The notes beneath the pieces are model-generated. The model was given only the letters and a program-made list of their open reading frames with translations. It was not told the DNA's origin and made no database searches. A program made the position numbers and the translations under genes. Below are positions 25,838 to 34,436 of a stretch of DNA of 64,000 bases, piece after piece (the first letter of the stretch is position 1; each line of letters starts with the position of its first letter). The DNA is from Inquilinus sp. Marseille-Q2685 (GTDB lineage: Bacteria; Pseudomonadota; Alphaproteobacteria; DSM-16000; Inquilinaceae). The DNA is taken from assembly GCF_916619195.1 (NCBI RefSeq), contig NZ_CAKAKL010000002.1, positions 1,490,001 through 1,554,000 on the forward strand. Direction: 5' to 3'.

Positions 25838-26065
25838 ATGACGCCGATGTCTCAGATCAAGGACCATATGGACGTGGTCGGCTCCGACGGCATGCATGTC
25901 GGGACAGTCGACCATATGGAAGGCCAGGACCGCATCAAGCTCGCCCGGTCGGACCGGGATGCCGGGTCGCAGCATCATTACATCCCGATGGGTTGGGTCG
26001 ACCATGTCGACGACCGGGTCCATCTCACCATGACGGCCAAGGACGCCAAGGCGCAGTGGCACTAA
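25838..26065 (+). CDS. DUF2171 family protein
   Basis: 75 residues. The pattern 'IKDHMDVVGSDGMHVGTVDHMEG', then 'RIKLARSDRD' and 'HHYIPMGWVDHVDDRVHL', matches DUF2171 proteins, which are short, soluble and built from a PRC-barrel-like fold. Function unknown; relatives are common in soil proteobacteria. AGGAGG precedes ATG 25838. A strong hairpin follows. Confidence 0.88.
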   Translation: MTPMSQIKDHMDVVGSDGMHVGTVDHMEGQDRIKLARSDRDAGSQHHYIPMGWVDHVDDRVHLTMTAKDAKAQWH

Positions 26066-26081
26066 GCCGTTCCGGCATGTC

Positions 26082-26107
26082 GAAGGCCGCCCGACGCGGC
26101 GGCCTTC
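26082..26107 (+). terminator. Hairpin terminator after the DUF2171 gene
   Basis: GAAGGCCGCC pairs perfectly with GGCGGCCTTC across a 6-base loop, 16 bases past the stop. The stem is very like the terminator at 12113. Confidence 0.7.
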
Positions 26108-26153
26108 ACGCCTCGACGGCCTGGTAACAGAGGTCGGTCGAGCATGACCGTCG

Positions 26154-27041
26154 CTACAGCGCATCGATCCACGCGGCGAGCGCGGCGTTCACGTCATCCT
26201 TCCGGTCCTGCATGATCCAGTGCCCGGCGCCGGTCCACAGGTCGACCTTCGATTTCGGGTGCGAGAGCCACGAGCGCATCGGGCCGACCTGAGCCGGATT
26301 GCGGCTGAGGTGGTAGACCGGCACGGTCAAGCCTTTCAGGAAGTCCTCGCTCCGCTTGCCGATGCCGACCTGGCCGGGGCCCAGGAACAGGGGACCGAAG
26401 GATTCGCGCACGACGTGCAGCGGCACGCCTTGCATGCGCCTCGCGTGCCAGCGCCTGTAGGCCGGATCGGTCGCGGCGTCGTAGAACAGCTCGAACAGCG
26501 CCGGCCCCACCGCGCCCGGGTCCCCGGCGTTCAGATCGTCGGCGGTTTTCCGGAAGACCGGGGCCAGGTCGGATGACAGGCCGAGGGCGCCGTCGACCGA
26601 CACGACGGCGCTGACCAGGTCGGGCCGCCTGGCGGCCAGGCGGGCGGCGATTTGCCCGCCCATCGAATGCCCCACCAGGACGAAAGGCTGGCCGCCATAG
26701 GTGGTCGCGATCAGGGACTCGATGTCTGCCACGTAATCGGCGGGCGTGTAGCCCCCTGGCGGCATGACCTCGGACCGGCCATGGCCCCGCAGATCCACCG
26801 CGACGACCCGGTACCGGCTTTCGAGAACCGGCAGCTGCCAGCTCCAGTCGTGGGAATCGCACGTCCAGCCGTGCAGCAGTATGACGGTCCTGCCGGCGCC
26901 GGTGTCCGTGGAGAACAGCCTCGCCGGACGTGCCGTCGCCGCCAGCCCCGTTGCGAGGCCTGCAGTCGCCGCGGCCGCCGCCGCCCCCGTGAGCGCCAGC
27001 ACGCCGCGCCGAGACAGATCGAATTGCGCCATCTCTTCCAT
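26154..27041 (-). CDS. Alpha/beta hydrolase with Tat signal
   Basis: 295 residues. A twin-arginine-type leader ('SRRGVLALTGAAAAAA') indicates export. The hydrolase fold shows the oxyanion region 'ILLHGWTCDSHDWSW', the nucleophile elbow 'VLVGHSMGGQIAA' (Ser) and a C-terminal 'GAGHWIMQD' (His). It resembles haloperoxidase/esterase-type hydrolases. The start is uncertain between ATG 27041 and ATG 27032; no clear ribosome site for either. Divergent from an HxlR regulator, which probably controls it. Confidence 0.87.
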   Translation of the reverse strand: MEEMAQFDLSRRGVLALTGAAAAAATAGLATGLAATARPARLFSTDTGAGRTVILLHGWTCDSHDWSWQLPVLESRYRVVAVDLRGHGRSEVMPPGGYTPADYVADIESLIATTYGGQPFVLVGHSMGGQIAARLAARRPDLVSAVVSVDGALGLSSDLAPVFRKTADDLNAGDPGAVGPALFELFYDAATDPAYRRWHARRMQGVPLHVVRESFGPLFLGPGQVGIGKRSEDFLKGLTVPVYHLSRNPAQVGPMRSWLSHPKSKVDLWTGAGHWIMQDRKDDVNAALAAWIDAL

Positions 27042-27156
27042 CCATGGTGCACGAGACCGCTTCCCGCTCCCGGATCGGAATCGGGCGAAGCGGTGCCCGG
27101 CGCCGATCGGCCGGGTTGCCCCATGGGGTATACGATTGATATTTAGGGTCAATCAC

Positions 27157-27170
27157 GCACCTTCAGGTGC
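27157..27170. promoter_or_regulatory. Palindrome in the hydrolase/HxlR divergent region
   Basis: GCACCT-TC-AGGTGC is a perfect 6-base inverted repeat 25 bases before the HxlR start, within the A+T-rich intergenic stretch. Candidate HxlR operator controlling both divergent genes. Confidence 0.4.
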
Positions 27171-27194
27171 CCAGGTATATGCGAGGATATCCCG

Positions 27195-27575
27195 ATGGCG
27201 GAACCCGTCGACGCCGTGTATTTCGCGGACTGCGCCGCGCGCTCCTTCTTCGATCAGGTCGCCAACAAATGGTCGGTGATGATCCTGACCATCCTCATCG
27301 AAAAGCCGACGCGCTTTAACGAGTTCATCCGGCGCCTGGAAGGCGTGACGCACAAGGCGCTGACGCAGGCCTTGCGGCGCCTGGAGCGCAACGGGCTGAT
27401 CGCCCGCGAGGTCCTGGCCACGTCCCCGGTCGCCGTCCGGTACTCCATCACGGACCTCGGACGCACGCTGCAGGGCCCGTTCGGCGCGGTCTATGACTGG
27501 GCCATCAACCACCTGCACGAAATCGAACAGGCCCAGGAAGCCTATGATGCGCGGACCGGTCGCGAAACTCGGTGA
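27195..27575 (+). CDS. HxlR-family transcriptional regulator
   Basis: 126 residues, the usual size. The HxlR winged helix is evident: 'DQVANKWSVMILTIL', 'RFNEFIRRLEGVTHKALTQALRRLERNGLI', 'VRYSITDLGRTL'. A Cys near the N-terminus ('FADCAARSFFDQV') lies where redox- or aldehyde-sensing members often carry one. It likely senses a small molecule and regulates the exported hydrolase gene on the other strand. Confidence 0.92.
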   Translation: MAEPVDAVYFADCAARSFFDQVANKWSVMILTILIEKPTRFNEFIRRLEGVTHKALTQALRRLERNGLIAREVLATSPVAVRYSITDLGRTLQGPFGAVYDWAINHLHEIEQAQEAYDARTGRETR

Positions 27576-27716
27576 CAGCGCAGGATCCGGCTCTGGCGAG
27601 CGGAGCGGATCCACGGGCCGGCCGGATATCCGCCGCTCGGCCTGAGAGCGCAACCGCGCCGGTCCCGTCAAATCAGTAAACACAATGTTCATTGCGCGGG
27701 GCCGCGCGATTCGTTC

Positions 27717-28589
27717 ATGATATGTTCCATGAAGGAGATCCCTGCCGATTTCGATGTCCAGGCCTATGGCCGCGGCTGCGCCCTGCAGCAGTGCGAGATG
27801 CTCTCGCGCCTGGCCGAGATCGGCATGCAGCTGGCCGAAGCCGCCGGCGCCCGCGCCCTCGCCGCCCAGGCGGCAGAGCCCCAGGCCGAGGCTGCGGAGA
27901 GTCGGCCCGAGGCCGCCCCGGCCGGAGACCCCGGGCTCGCCTTCACCCGCTATGCCCATCTGGTGCGCCAGACCCTGGCCCAGCGCGCCCGCGCCGTGCG
28001 GGCCCTCGATGTCCGCGACGGCGGCCGCGACGCCCGCCGCGCCCGCCACCGCGAGCAGGTCGAGACCCTGATCGGCCGTCTGGTCTGGAGCGATGCCGAG
28101 GACCGCGGCCGCGCCGCTGCCCTCGACCTGCAGGTCTCCCAGGCCTTCGCCGACCTCTATGGCGACGCCGAGGACCCGGTCGAGGACCGCCCGGTCGGCT
28201 CGGTCGTGGCCGGGCTGGTCTGCGGCCTCGGCCTGGCCGACAAGTGGAGCCGCTGGGCGCCGCATCGCGTCAGCCGGCCGCGCCCGGGCCGGCCGGACGG
28301 CAGCCCGGAGGAGATCCGGGCCGAGCGCGCCCGCCGCCGCGCCGCGGTCACCGCCTGGATCGAGCAGGCCGTCGACGACCTCGCCGACCCCGCCCTGGCC
28401 GCCGACATCCGGGCCGGGCTGGCGGTCCGGATGCAGGAGCCCGATGTCGAGACGCTGCTCGACAGCGAAAGCTTCGGCACCGCCGTGGTCCGGCTCTGCC
28501 GCTCCCTCGGCTTCGACATCGAGAACGACCTCGACATCCCGCTCGACGACGCGGACGACGCCGCCGGGGCCCCGCCCGACAGCAGCTGA
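27717..28589 (+). CDS. Hypothetical protein, 290 residues
   Basis: Not recognised. Ala/Arg-rich and mostly helical, with an Ala/Glu/Pro-rich low-complexity stretch (about 42-70) and a very acidic tail ('NDLDIPLDDADDA'). No signal peptide or membrane span. Codon use and length make it a convincing gene. The start could be ATG 27717 or ATG 27729; neither has a ribosome site. An inverted repeat CAATG-TT-CATTG at 27683 lies in the short A+T-rich leader. Monocistronic. Confidence 0.7.
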   Translation: MICSMKEIPADFDVQAYGRGCALQQCEMLSRLAEIGMQLAEAAGARALAAQAAEPQAEAAESRPEAAPAGDPGLAFTRYAHLVRQTLAQRARAVRALDVRDGGRDARRARHREQVETLIGRLVWSDAEDRGRAAALDLQVSQAFADLYGDAEDPVEDRPVGSVVAGLVCGLGLADKWSRWAPHRVSRPRPGRPDGSPEEIRAERARRRAAVTAWIEQAVDDLADPALAADIRAGLAVRMQEPDVETLLDSESFGTAVVRLCRSLGFDIENDLDIPLDDADDAAGAPPDSS

Positions 28590-28709
28590 GCGCTGCCGCG
28601 AGCCGGATGAATCCGGGTCGGATCACCCGGGCCCGACGCGAACAATCGCAGGGCCTTATTCGGCGGCCCGCCCGATCATACCGGAAGGGCTCGGGCCATT
28701 CCGGGAAAG

Positions 28710-28723
28710 TCCCGCTTGCGGGA
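28710..28723. terminator. Small hairpin between convergent genes
   Basis: TCCCGC-TT-GCGGGA lies between the stop of the hypothetical gene (28589) and the stop of the leftward SDR gene (28772). It could end either transcript. No U tract is present. Confidence 0.3.
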
Positions 28724-28771
28724 GAGGCAATGCAAAGTCACCCGCCCGATCCCCTCGCCACGGCCCGGCGG

Positions 28772-29536
28772 CTACACGGATGCCAGCAGGCCGCCATCGA
28801 CATAGACGATCTGGCCGTTGACGAAGTCGGAGGCGGCGGAGGCCAGGAACACGGCGGCCCCGCCCAGCTCGTCCGGCCGGCCCCAGCGGGCCGCGGGGGT
28901 GCGGCGCTTGACGAAGGCGTCGAACTCCGGGTCGTCGATCAGCGCCCGGTTCAGCTCGGTGGCGAAATAGCCGGGGCCGATGCCGTTGACCTGGATGTTG
29001 TGCCGGGCGAACTCGACCGCGAGGTTGCGGGTCAGCATCCTCAGCGCGCCCTTGGCCGAGGCATAGGGGGCGATGGTCGGCCGGCCCAGCTCGCTCATCA
29101 GCGAGCAGATGTTGATGATCTTGCCGGCCTGGCGCTCGACCATTCCGGGCAGCACCGCCTTGGCGGCGACGACGCTGCCGATCAGGTGCACGTCGAGGAT
29201 CATCCGCCAGTCCTCGATCGCGAAGTCCAGGAACGGCTTGCGCAGTTGGACGCCGGCGTTGTTGACCAGGATGTCGACCGCCCCGACCGTCTGCACCGCC
29301 TGCCCGATCGCGGCGGACGCGGCCTCGGCATCGGTCAGGTCGAAGCGGGCGGGATGGGCATCGATGCCCTCGTCGCGCAGCTTGGCCACCGCCTGGGCCA
29401 GGGGCCCGTCGTCGCGGCCGTTCAGGATCACCGTCGCACCGTGGCGGCCGAGCGCGGCGGCGACCGAGAAGCCGAGGCCGCGCGAGGAGCCGGTGACCAG
29501 GGCACGCTTTCCGGTCAGGTCGAACAAGGTGCTCAT
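28772..29536 (-). CDS. Short-chain dehydrogenase, gluconate 5-dehydrogenase (IdnO)-like
   Basis: 254 residues. NAD(P)-binding 'TGSSRGLG', 'ILVNNAGVQ', catalytic Tyr and Lys in 'APYASAKGA', and the tail 'SDFVNGQIVYVDGG'. 'ARHNIQVNGIGPGYFATEL' and 'RTPAARWGRPDEL' are characteristic of gluconate 5-dehydrogenases of the IdnO type. It is the last gene of the leftward operon that starts with the deacetylase. The likely role is oxidation or reduction of a hydroxyl or keto group in the operon's substrate. ATG 29536 overlaps the aminotransferase stop. Confidence 0.9.
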   Translation of the reverse strand: MSTLFDLTGKRALVTGSSRGLGFSVAAALGRHGATVILNGRDDGPLAQAVAKLRDEGIDAHPARFDLTDAEAASAAIGQAVQTVGAVDILVNNAGVQLRKPFLDFAIEDWRMILDVHLIGSVVAAKAVLPGMVERQAGKIINICSLMSELGRPTIAPYASAKGALRMLTRNLAVEFARHNIQVNGIGPGYFATELNRALIDDPEFDAFVKRRTPAARWGRPDELGGAAVFLASAASDFVNGQIVYVDGGLLASV

Positions 29537-30819
29537 CGCGACGTCTCCTGATCGTGGAGGGTGCGGTCGAGGGCGTCGACCAGCATCTCGGCATGCTCGC
29601 GGCCGAAGACCAGCGGCGGGCGCAGCTTCAGCACGTTGCCGTGCCGGCCGCAGCTGCTGACCAGCACCCGCCGCCGGCGCAGGCCGTTGACCACGCGCGC
29701 CGCCAGCGCGCCGTCCGGCTCGCGCGTCGTCCGGTCGCGCACCAGCTCGACGCCGAGGAACAGCCCCGCGCCGCGGATGTCGCCGATGGCGGCATGCTGG
29801 TTCGCCAGCGTCCGCAGGGCCTCGGCCAGGAAGGCCCCGGTGTCGCGGGCGTTGGCGACCAGCCCCTCGCCCTCGATCACGTCCAGCACCGCCATGCCCA
29901 CGGCGGCCGAGACCGGGTTGCCGCCGAAGGTGTTGAAGTAGCGGGTGCGGCGGCCGAATTCGGCCAGCACCTCCGGCCGGGCGGCCATGCCGGCGATCGG
30001 ATGGCCGTCGCCCATCGGCTTGCCCATGGTGACCATGTCCGGGACGACGCCGTGGCGGACGAAACCCCACATGCCGTCGCCGGTGCGGCCGAAGCCGGGC
30101 TGCACCTCGTCGGCGATCACCAGACCGCCCGCCGCCCGCATCGCCGCCGCGGCCGGGGCCAGGAAGCCCGGCGGGTCGGCGAAGACGCCGTCGCTGGAGA
30201 AGATCGTGTCGACCAGCAGCGCCGCCGGCACGATGCCGTGGCGGCGCATGTCCTCGATCGCCGCGGCCACCCGCGCGGCGAAGGCTTGGCCCACATCCCC
30301 TTCGCCGCGATACGCGTCGGGCGGCGCCACCAGCCGGACATGGTCGCCGATCCGCACCGCGCTGCCGAGCGAAGGCGACATCTCCGCCAGCGCCACGGTG
30401 ACGCCGTGATAGGCCCAGTCGGTGACGATCACGCCGGTGCCGCCGGTGACGGTGCGTGCCACCCGAAGGGCCAGGTCGTTGGCCTCGCTGCCGGTGCAGG
30501 TGAACATCACATGGCCGATCTCCGGCGGGAAGGTCGCCAGCAACCGCTCGGCATAGTCGAGCACGCCTTCGCCGAGGTAGCGGGTGTGGGTGTTCAGCAC
30601 CGCCGCCTGCCGCGCCAGGGCGGCGACGACATGCGGGTGGCAGTGCCCGACCGAGGCGACGTTGTTGTAGGCGTCGAGGTAGCGGTCGCCCGCGGCGTCG
30701 GTCAGCCAGACGCCCTCGCCGCGCACGACATGCAGCGGCTCGTCGTAGAACAGGCGGTAGGCCGGGCCCAGCAGCCGGTCGCGGCGGGCGCGCCAGGCGG
30801 CGGGTCGTGGATCAGGCAT
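29533..30819 (-). CDS. Class III PLP enzyme, aminotransferase or phospho-lyase type
   Basis: 428 residues. Class III fold with 'DAYNNVASVGHCHPHV', 'TCTGSEANDLALRVA', 'LVIADEVQPGFGRTGDGMWG' and the PLP Lys267 in 'VTMGKPMGDGHP'. The sequence style resembles the AGXT2L group, whose members are phospho-lyases of phosphoethanolamine or 5-phosphohydroxylysine rather than transaminases. The adjoining kinase gene (8-base overlap) supports a kinase/phospho-lyase pair. A plain transaminase remains possible. Confidence 0.9.
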   Translation of the reverse strand: MPDPRPAAWRARRDRLLGPAYRLFYDEPLHVVRGEGVWLTDAAGDRYLDAYNNVASVGHCHPHVVAALARQAAVLNTHTRYLGEGVLDYAERLLATFPPEIGHVMFTCTGSEANDLALRVARTVTGGTGVIVTDWAYHGVTVALAEMSPSLGSAVRIGDHVRLVAPPDAYRGEGDVGQAFAARVAAAIEDMRRHGIVPAALLVDTIFSSDGVFADPPGFLAPAAAAMRAAGGLVIADEVQPGFGRTGDGMWGFVRHGVVPDMVTMGKPMGDGHPIAGMAARPEVLAEFGRRTRYFNTFGGNPVSAAVGMAVLDVIEGEGLVANARDTGAFLAEALRTLANQHAAIGDIRGAGLFLGVELVRDRTTREPDGALAARVVNGLRRRRVLVSSCGRHGNVLKLRPPLVFGREHAEMLVDALDRTLHDQETSR

Positions 30820-31825
30820 GGGCGGGCTCCTCCCGGCAGATCCGGTGCAGGCAGTCGGCGGCGGCCTGCCGGTCGAGATCGGCGAGGCGCCGCAGCCGCG
30901 CCCAGGCCGTCCGGTTGTTGCGCAGGATGTAGTCCCGGTTTTCCGGATGGCGCCGGGCGCGCCAGGCGCCGATGACCACGATCATCACCAGCCGGGTCGC
31001 CATCAGGTCGCAGAGCAGCTCGATCTCCTCCGGCCGCAGCGGCAGCGCGGCATGGTAGCCGGCGATCAGCTCGGCCGCCGGCCCGAGCGGATCGTCACCG
31101 TCCGAGAGGTGATAGGCGGCGGCGACGGCGACGTCGCTGGCCAGCACGGTGCGCACCGCGTCGCCGAAATCGATCAGGCCGGCGACCGTGTCGGGATCGG
31201 CGGGGTCGACCAGGATATTGCTGGGATTGGCGTCGGCATGGATCACCTGCCGGCGCAGCCCCGGCAGGGCCGGCACCACCGCCCGCTCGAACCGGTCGAG
31301 GCCGGCTGCGGCGAGCGCCCGGCGGTCCGCATCCTCGATCTCGCCCAGCAGGTCGCGCAGCCGCGCCGCGCGGGCCATGTCCCAGATCAGCTCGTGCTCG
31401 TCCGCCGGATGGCGGAAACCGGCGAGCGCCGCGCCGAGGCGGCCGAGGCGTTCGCCGATCCGCCGGCGCTGGCGCGGCGAGCGCGCGGCCACCGCCGCCA
31501 GCGGCATCCCGTCCAGGAAGGACAGCAGCCGGGCGACCAGCGGGGTGCCGGTGCCGATCTCGATCTCCGCCGTCCCGTCGAGCGCCTGCAGGATGCGCGG
31601 CGCCGGCAGGCCCGGATCCGCCCGCTCCAGATGCAGCAGCAGCTCGGTCTGGAAGTTCGTGACCTGCCGGTCCTCGGCCGGATCGGCGATCTTGAGCAGC
31701 ACGCGCCGCCCGGCCGCGGTCTCGATCCGGAAGTTCTGGTCCCGCTCGCTGCTCAGGGCCTCGGCGCGTCCCTCGATTCCCCAGCGGGCGCGGACCAGCC
31801 GCTCGGCGTCCTCCGGCGAGAGCAT
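30812..31825 (-). CDS. APH-fold small-molecule kinase (hydroxylysine kinase-like)
   Basis: 337 residues. Aminoglycoside-phosphotransferase fold: nucleotide region 'SERDQNFRIETAAGRRVLLKI', catalytic loop 'QVIHADANPSNILVD' (Asp198) and metal-binding 'GLIDFGDAV'. The group includes hydroxylysine kinase and homoserine/choline-type kinases, not only resistance enzymes. Flanked by the class III PLP enzyme and the deacetylase in one operon, so it probably phosphorylates a hydroxyl group of the imported amine. ATG 31825 overlaps the deacetylase stop; the longer frame upstream is a shadow. Confidence 0.88.
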   Translation of the reverse strand: MLSPEDAERLVRARWGIEGRAEALSSERDQNFRIETAAGRRVLLKIADPAEDRQVTNFQTELLLHLERADPGLPAPRILQALDGTAEIEIGTGTPLVARLLSFLDGMPLAAVAARSPRQRRRIGERLGRLGAALAGFRHPADEHELIWDMARAARLRDLLGEIEDADRRALAAAGLDRFERAVVPALPGLRRQVIHADANPSNILVDPADPDTVAGLIDFGDAVRTVLASDVAVAAAYHLSDGDDPLGPAAELIAGYHAALPLRPEEIELLCDLMATRLVMIVVIGAWRARRHPENRDYILRNNRTAWARLRRLADLDRQAAADCLHRICREEPAHA

Positions 31826-32856
31826 CAGCCGGAGAAGCCGTCGAAGAAGCGCGTCAGCAGCCGGCCGAGGAATTCGACGGCGTAGCCGCCCTCCTGGATG
31901 ATCGCCGCCGGCTTGCCGAGGGTCCGGATCTTCTCGCCGGTCCGGGCGAAGCCGTCCTCGGTCACCTGCAGCGCCGCCAGCGGCTCGTCCTTCGAGGCGT
32001 CGAAGCCGAGGCTGACCACCACCGCGTCGACCCCGGCCCGCTCGATCGCGGCGATCGCCTGGTCGACCGCGGCGAGCCAGCCCTCGTCGCCGGTGCCGAG
32101 GACGAGCGGCAGGTTGAGGTTGGCCCCCTCTCCCGCCCCGCCCCCGGTCTCGCCGGCATGGCCGACATACCAGGGGTAATAGCGGTTCGGGTCGCCATGC
32201 ACCGAGGCGGTGAAGACGTCCGCGCGGTCCCAGAAGATGCCCTGGGTGCCGTTGCCGTGATGGGCGTCGATGTCGAGCACGGCGACGCGCGCGGCGCCGC
32301 GGGCGCGCAGCCGCTGCGCCGCCAGCGCCGCGTTGTTCAGGTAGCAGTGGCCGCCGGCCCGCGCCGCATAGGTGTGGTGCCCCGGCGGCCGCGCCAGGGC
32401 ATAGGCGGCACGGCCGGCGGCCGCCTCGTCGGCCGCGGCGACGGCGCAGGAAGCGGCGGCGATGGAGGCCGTCCAGGTCTGCGGTCCGATCGGGCAGGAG
32501 GTGTCGGCGGTGTACCAGCCGAGCCGGCCGACGATGGTGCCGGACGGCCTGGCGCCCTGGGCCAGCATCTCCGGGCTCGGATGGATGTTCGGCACCAGCT
32601 CGGGCCCATGATCGGGCAGCGCCGCCCACTCCGCCCAGGCGCCTTCCAGGAAGCCGAGATAATCCGCCGCGTGGACCGACTGCAGCATGGCGCGGTCGAC
32701 CTGCGGCGGCTCGACGACCTCGAGCCTCATCTCGTGCACCGCGGCCAGCAGCGCCTCGGCCCGGGCCGGCACCTCGAAATTCCGGCGCAGCTGGCCGCGC
32801 TGGAGGAAGAATTGCGGCGCGTGGCTGCGCTGGACCTCGTTCCAGAAGACCTTCAT
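31825..32856 (-). CDS. Histone-deacetylase-family enzyme, acetylpolyamine amidohydrolase-like
   Basis: 343 residues. Zn-dependent deacetylase fold with 'ALARPPGHHTYAARAGGHCYLNN', 'VAVLDIDAHHGNGTQGIFW' and 'VSLGFDASKDEPLA', matching the acetylpolyamine amidohydrolases that remove acetyl from polyamines. The start MKVFWNE at 32856 matches where such enzymes begin; an in-frame ATG at 32868 is possible. It heads the leftward operon (deacetylase, kinase, PLP enzyme, SDR) opposite the GntR gene, with the GntR operator in between. Confidence 0.9.
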   Translation of the reverse strand: MKVFWNEVQRSHAPQFFLQRGQLRRNFEVPARAEALLAAVHEMRLEVVEPPQVDRAMLQSVHAADYLGFLEGAWAEWAALPDHGPELVPNIHPSPEMLAQGARPSGTIVGRLGWYTADTSCPIGPQTWTASIAAASCAVAAADEAAAGRAAYALARPPGHHTYAARAGGHCYLNNAALAAQRLRARGAARVAVLDIDAHHGNGTQGIFWDRADVFTASVHGDPNRYYPWYVGHAGETGGGAGEGANLNLPLVLGTGDEGWLAAVDQAIAAIERAGVDAVVVSLGFDASKDEPLAALQVTEDGFARTGEKIRTLGKPAAIIQEGGYAVEFLGRLLTRFFDGFSG

Positions 32857-32914
32857 GTCACTGTCCATTCGTCGAAAGGCGGCCCGGCCTCGACCGCCGC
32901 CGCATCAGTGATGT

Positions 32915-32926
32915 ATGATGCATCAT
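32915..32926. promoter_or_regulatory. GntR operator copy 1 (ATGATGCATCAT)
   Basis: A perfect 12-base palindrome between the deacetylase (start 32856) and GntR (start 32953) genes. The core TGATGCATCAT recurs upstream of the Opp importer operon at 40510. FadR/VanR-type regulators bind palindromes of this size. An in-frame ATG at 32911 would place the operator inside the coding region, which is another reason to prefer ATG 32953 for GntR. Confidence 0.7.
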
Positions 32927-32952
32927 CAAGATCTCTCGCACCATCCCGCTTC

Positions 32953-33660
32953 ATGGACAGCACGACGACCGAGAAACTCCACCCTGTGCCCGGCCTGGTC
33001 GCGATCGACCACGAGAATCTCGGCGACATCGTCTACGGCAAGTTGAGCGCGGCGCTGATGGAGGGGGCGCTGCGGCCGGGGCACCGGCTGCGGATCCGCG
33101 ACCTGGCGCAGCAGATGGGCACCAGCGTCACCCCGGTGCGCGACGCCATCCTGCGGCTGGTGCAGGAGCAGGTGCTGACCCTGCGCAGCCTGCGCGACAT
33201 CCGCGTGCCGTCCCTGACGCTGGAGCAGTATCTCGAGATCCGCGACATCCGGATCGAGCTGGAGGGGCTGGCGGCGGAGCGGGCCGCGGCGCGGGCGGCG
33301 CCGAAGGACCTGAAGCTGCTGGAGCGGCTGATCCGCCAGAACGAGACGGCGATCCGCAGGGGCGACACCGCCGCAGCCATCGCGTTGAACGAGCAGTTCC
33401 ACCTGGCGCTGCCGGCGATCGCCGGGCTGCCGACCCTGGCCGGCATTCTGAAGCCGCTGTGGATGCGGATGGGACCGCTGATCTCCGAGCTCTACGAGGC
33501 CGGCGGCCGGTCGATGATCGAGCATCACTATCCGGTCCTAGAGGCGATCCGCGCCGGCGACGGCCCGGCCGCGCGGCAGGCGATCGCGCAGGACATCCTG
33601 AAGGGCGGCGAGGTCATCCTGCAGCGCAAGCTGCTGGAGGCTTCGTCTCACGACCAGTAG
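32953..33660 (+). CDS. GntR-family regulator, FCD (FadR/VanR) subfamily
   Basis: 235 residues. Winged helix at about 25-90 ('DIVYGKLSAALMEGALRPG', 'IRDLAQQMGTSVTPVRDAI') and an all-helical FCD sensor domain with probable metal/ligand histidines ('LNEQFHLALPA', 'MIEHHYPVLEAIRAGD'). Its candidate operator lies between it and the divergent deacetylase operon and again at 40510, so it probably represses both operons and itself. Its 3' end overlaps the convergent aldolase gene by 13 bases. No ribosome site is evident. Confidence 0.92.
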   Translation: MDSTTTEKLHPVPGLVAIDHENLGDIVYGKLSAALMEGALRPGHRLRIRDLAQQMGTSVTPVRDAILRLVQEQVLTLRSLRDIRVPSLTLEQYLEIRDIRIELEGLAAERAAARAAPKDLKLLERLIRQNETAIRRGDTAAAIALNEQFHLALPAIAGLPTLAGILKPLWMRMGPLISELYEAGGRSMIEHHYPVLEAIRAGDGPAARQAIAQDILKGGEVILQRKLLEASSHDQ

Positions 33661-34424
33661 GGCGGTTTCCCGTCCTCGACCAGCACCAGCGCCGCCTGCC
33701 ACCCCTTCTCGCAATGCTCCAGCGTGGCGCCGCGGCGGAACTGCTCGGCGGTGTGCAGGCGCACCTCCTCCGGCGGCAGCACCAGCTCCGCCCCGCCGGC
33801 CAGGGCCTGGATCTGCGCCTGGCAGGCGCGCTCCAGGTAGTAGATCTGGTTGAACGCCTCCGGGATCGTCCGCCCGGCCACCAGCAGCCCGTGGTTGCGC
33901 AGGATCATCGCCTGATTGTCGCCGAGGTCGCGCACCAGCCGCTCGCGCTCGTCGAGGTCGAGGGCGATGCCCTCATAGCCGTGATAGGCCAGCCGGCCGT
34001 AGAACTTCAGCGCGTGCTGGCTGATCGGCAGCAGGCCGTGCTTCTGCGCCGAGACGGCGATGCCGGCGGCGGTGTGGGTGTGGACGACACAGACCAGATC
34101 GTGCCGGGCGGCGTGGATCGCCGAATGGATGGTGAAGCCGGCGGCGTTCACCTCCTGGTCCATTGCGGCGTCGGCGCCGCCAACCACCCGGCCGTCGAGG
34201 TCGATCTTGACCAGGTCGCTGGCGCGCATGCGGTCGAACAGCACGCCGTAGCGGTTGATCAGGAAGTGGTCCTCCGGCCCCGGCACCCGCGCGCTGATGT
34301 GGGTGTAGATCAGGTCGGTCATCCGGAAATGCGCGACCAGCCGGTACAGCGCCGCCAAGTCGCAGCGCGTCCTCCACTCCGCCTCGCTCATGCCGGCCGG
34401 CACCGTGCCCATGCGTCCGTCCAT
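33648..34424 (-). CDS. Class II aldolase/adducin-family protein
   Basis: 258 residues. Zn-dependent aldolase fold: 'FRMTDLIYTHISARVPG', 'HAARHDLVCVVHTHTAAGIAVSA' (zinc His-x-His) and 'AMILRNHGLLVAGRTIPEAF' (third His). Members cleave phosphorylated or free sugars, or have lost activity. Here it probably cleaves a carbonyl intermediate produced by the operon. It is the last gene of the leftward Opp operon, 12 bases after the dehydrogenase gene. Confidence 0.9.
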   Translation of the reverse strand: MDGRMGTVPAGMSEAEWRTRCDLAALYRLVAHFRMTDLIYTHISARVPGPEDHFLINRYGVLFDRMRASDLVKIDLDGRVVGGADAAMDQEVNAAGFTIHSAIHAARHDLVCVVHTHTAAGIAVSAQKHGLLPISQHALKFYGRLAYHGYEGIALDLDERERLVRDLGDNQAMILRNHGLLVAGRTIPEAFNQIYYLERACQAQIQALAGGAELVLPPEEVRLHTAEQFRRGATLEHCEKGWQAALVLVEDGKPPYWS

Positions 34425-34436
34425 CCGGGCCTCCTC

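Noticed and set aside
30812-31825. Aminoglycoside resistance gene
   Set aside because: The APH fold is shared with many metabolic kinases. The operon context with a PLP enzyme and deacetylase favours metabolism.
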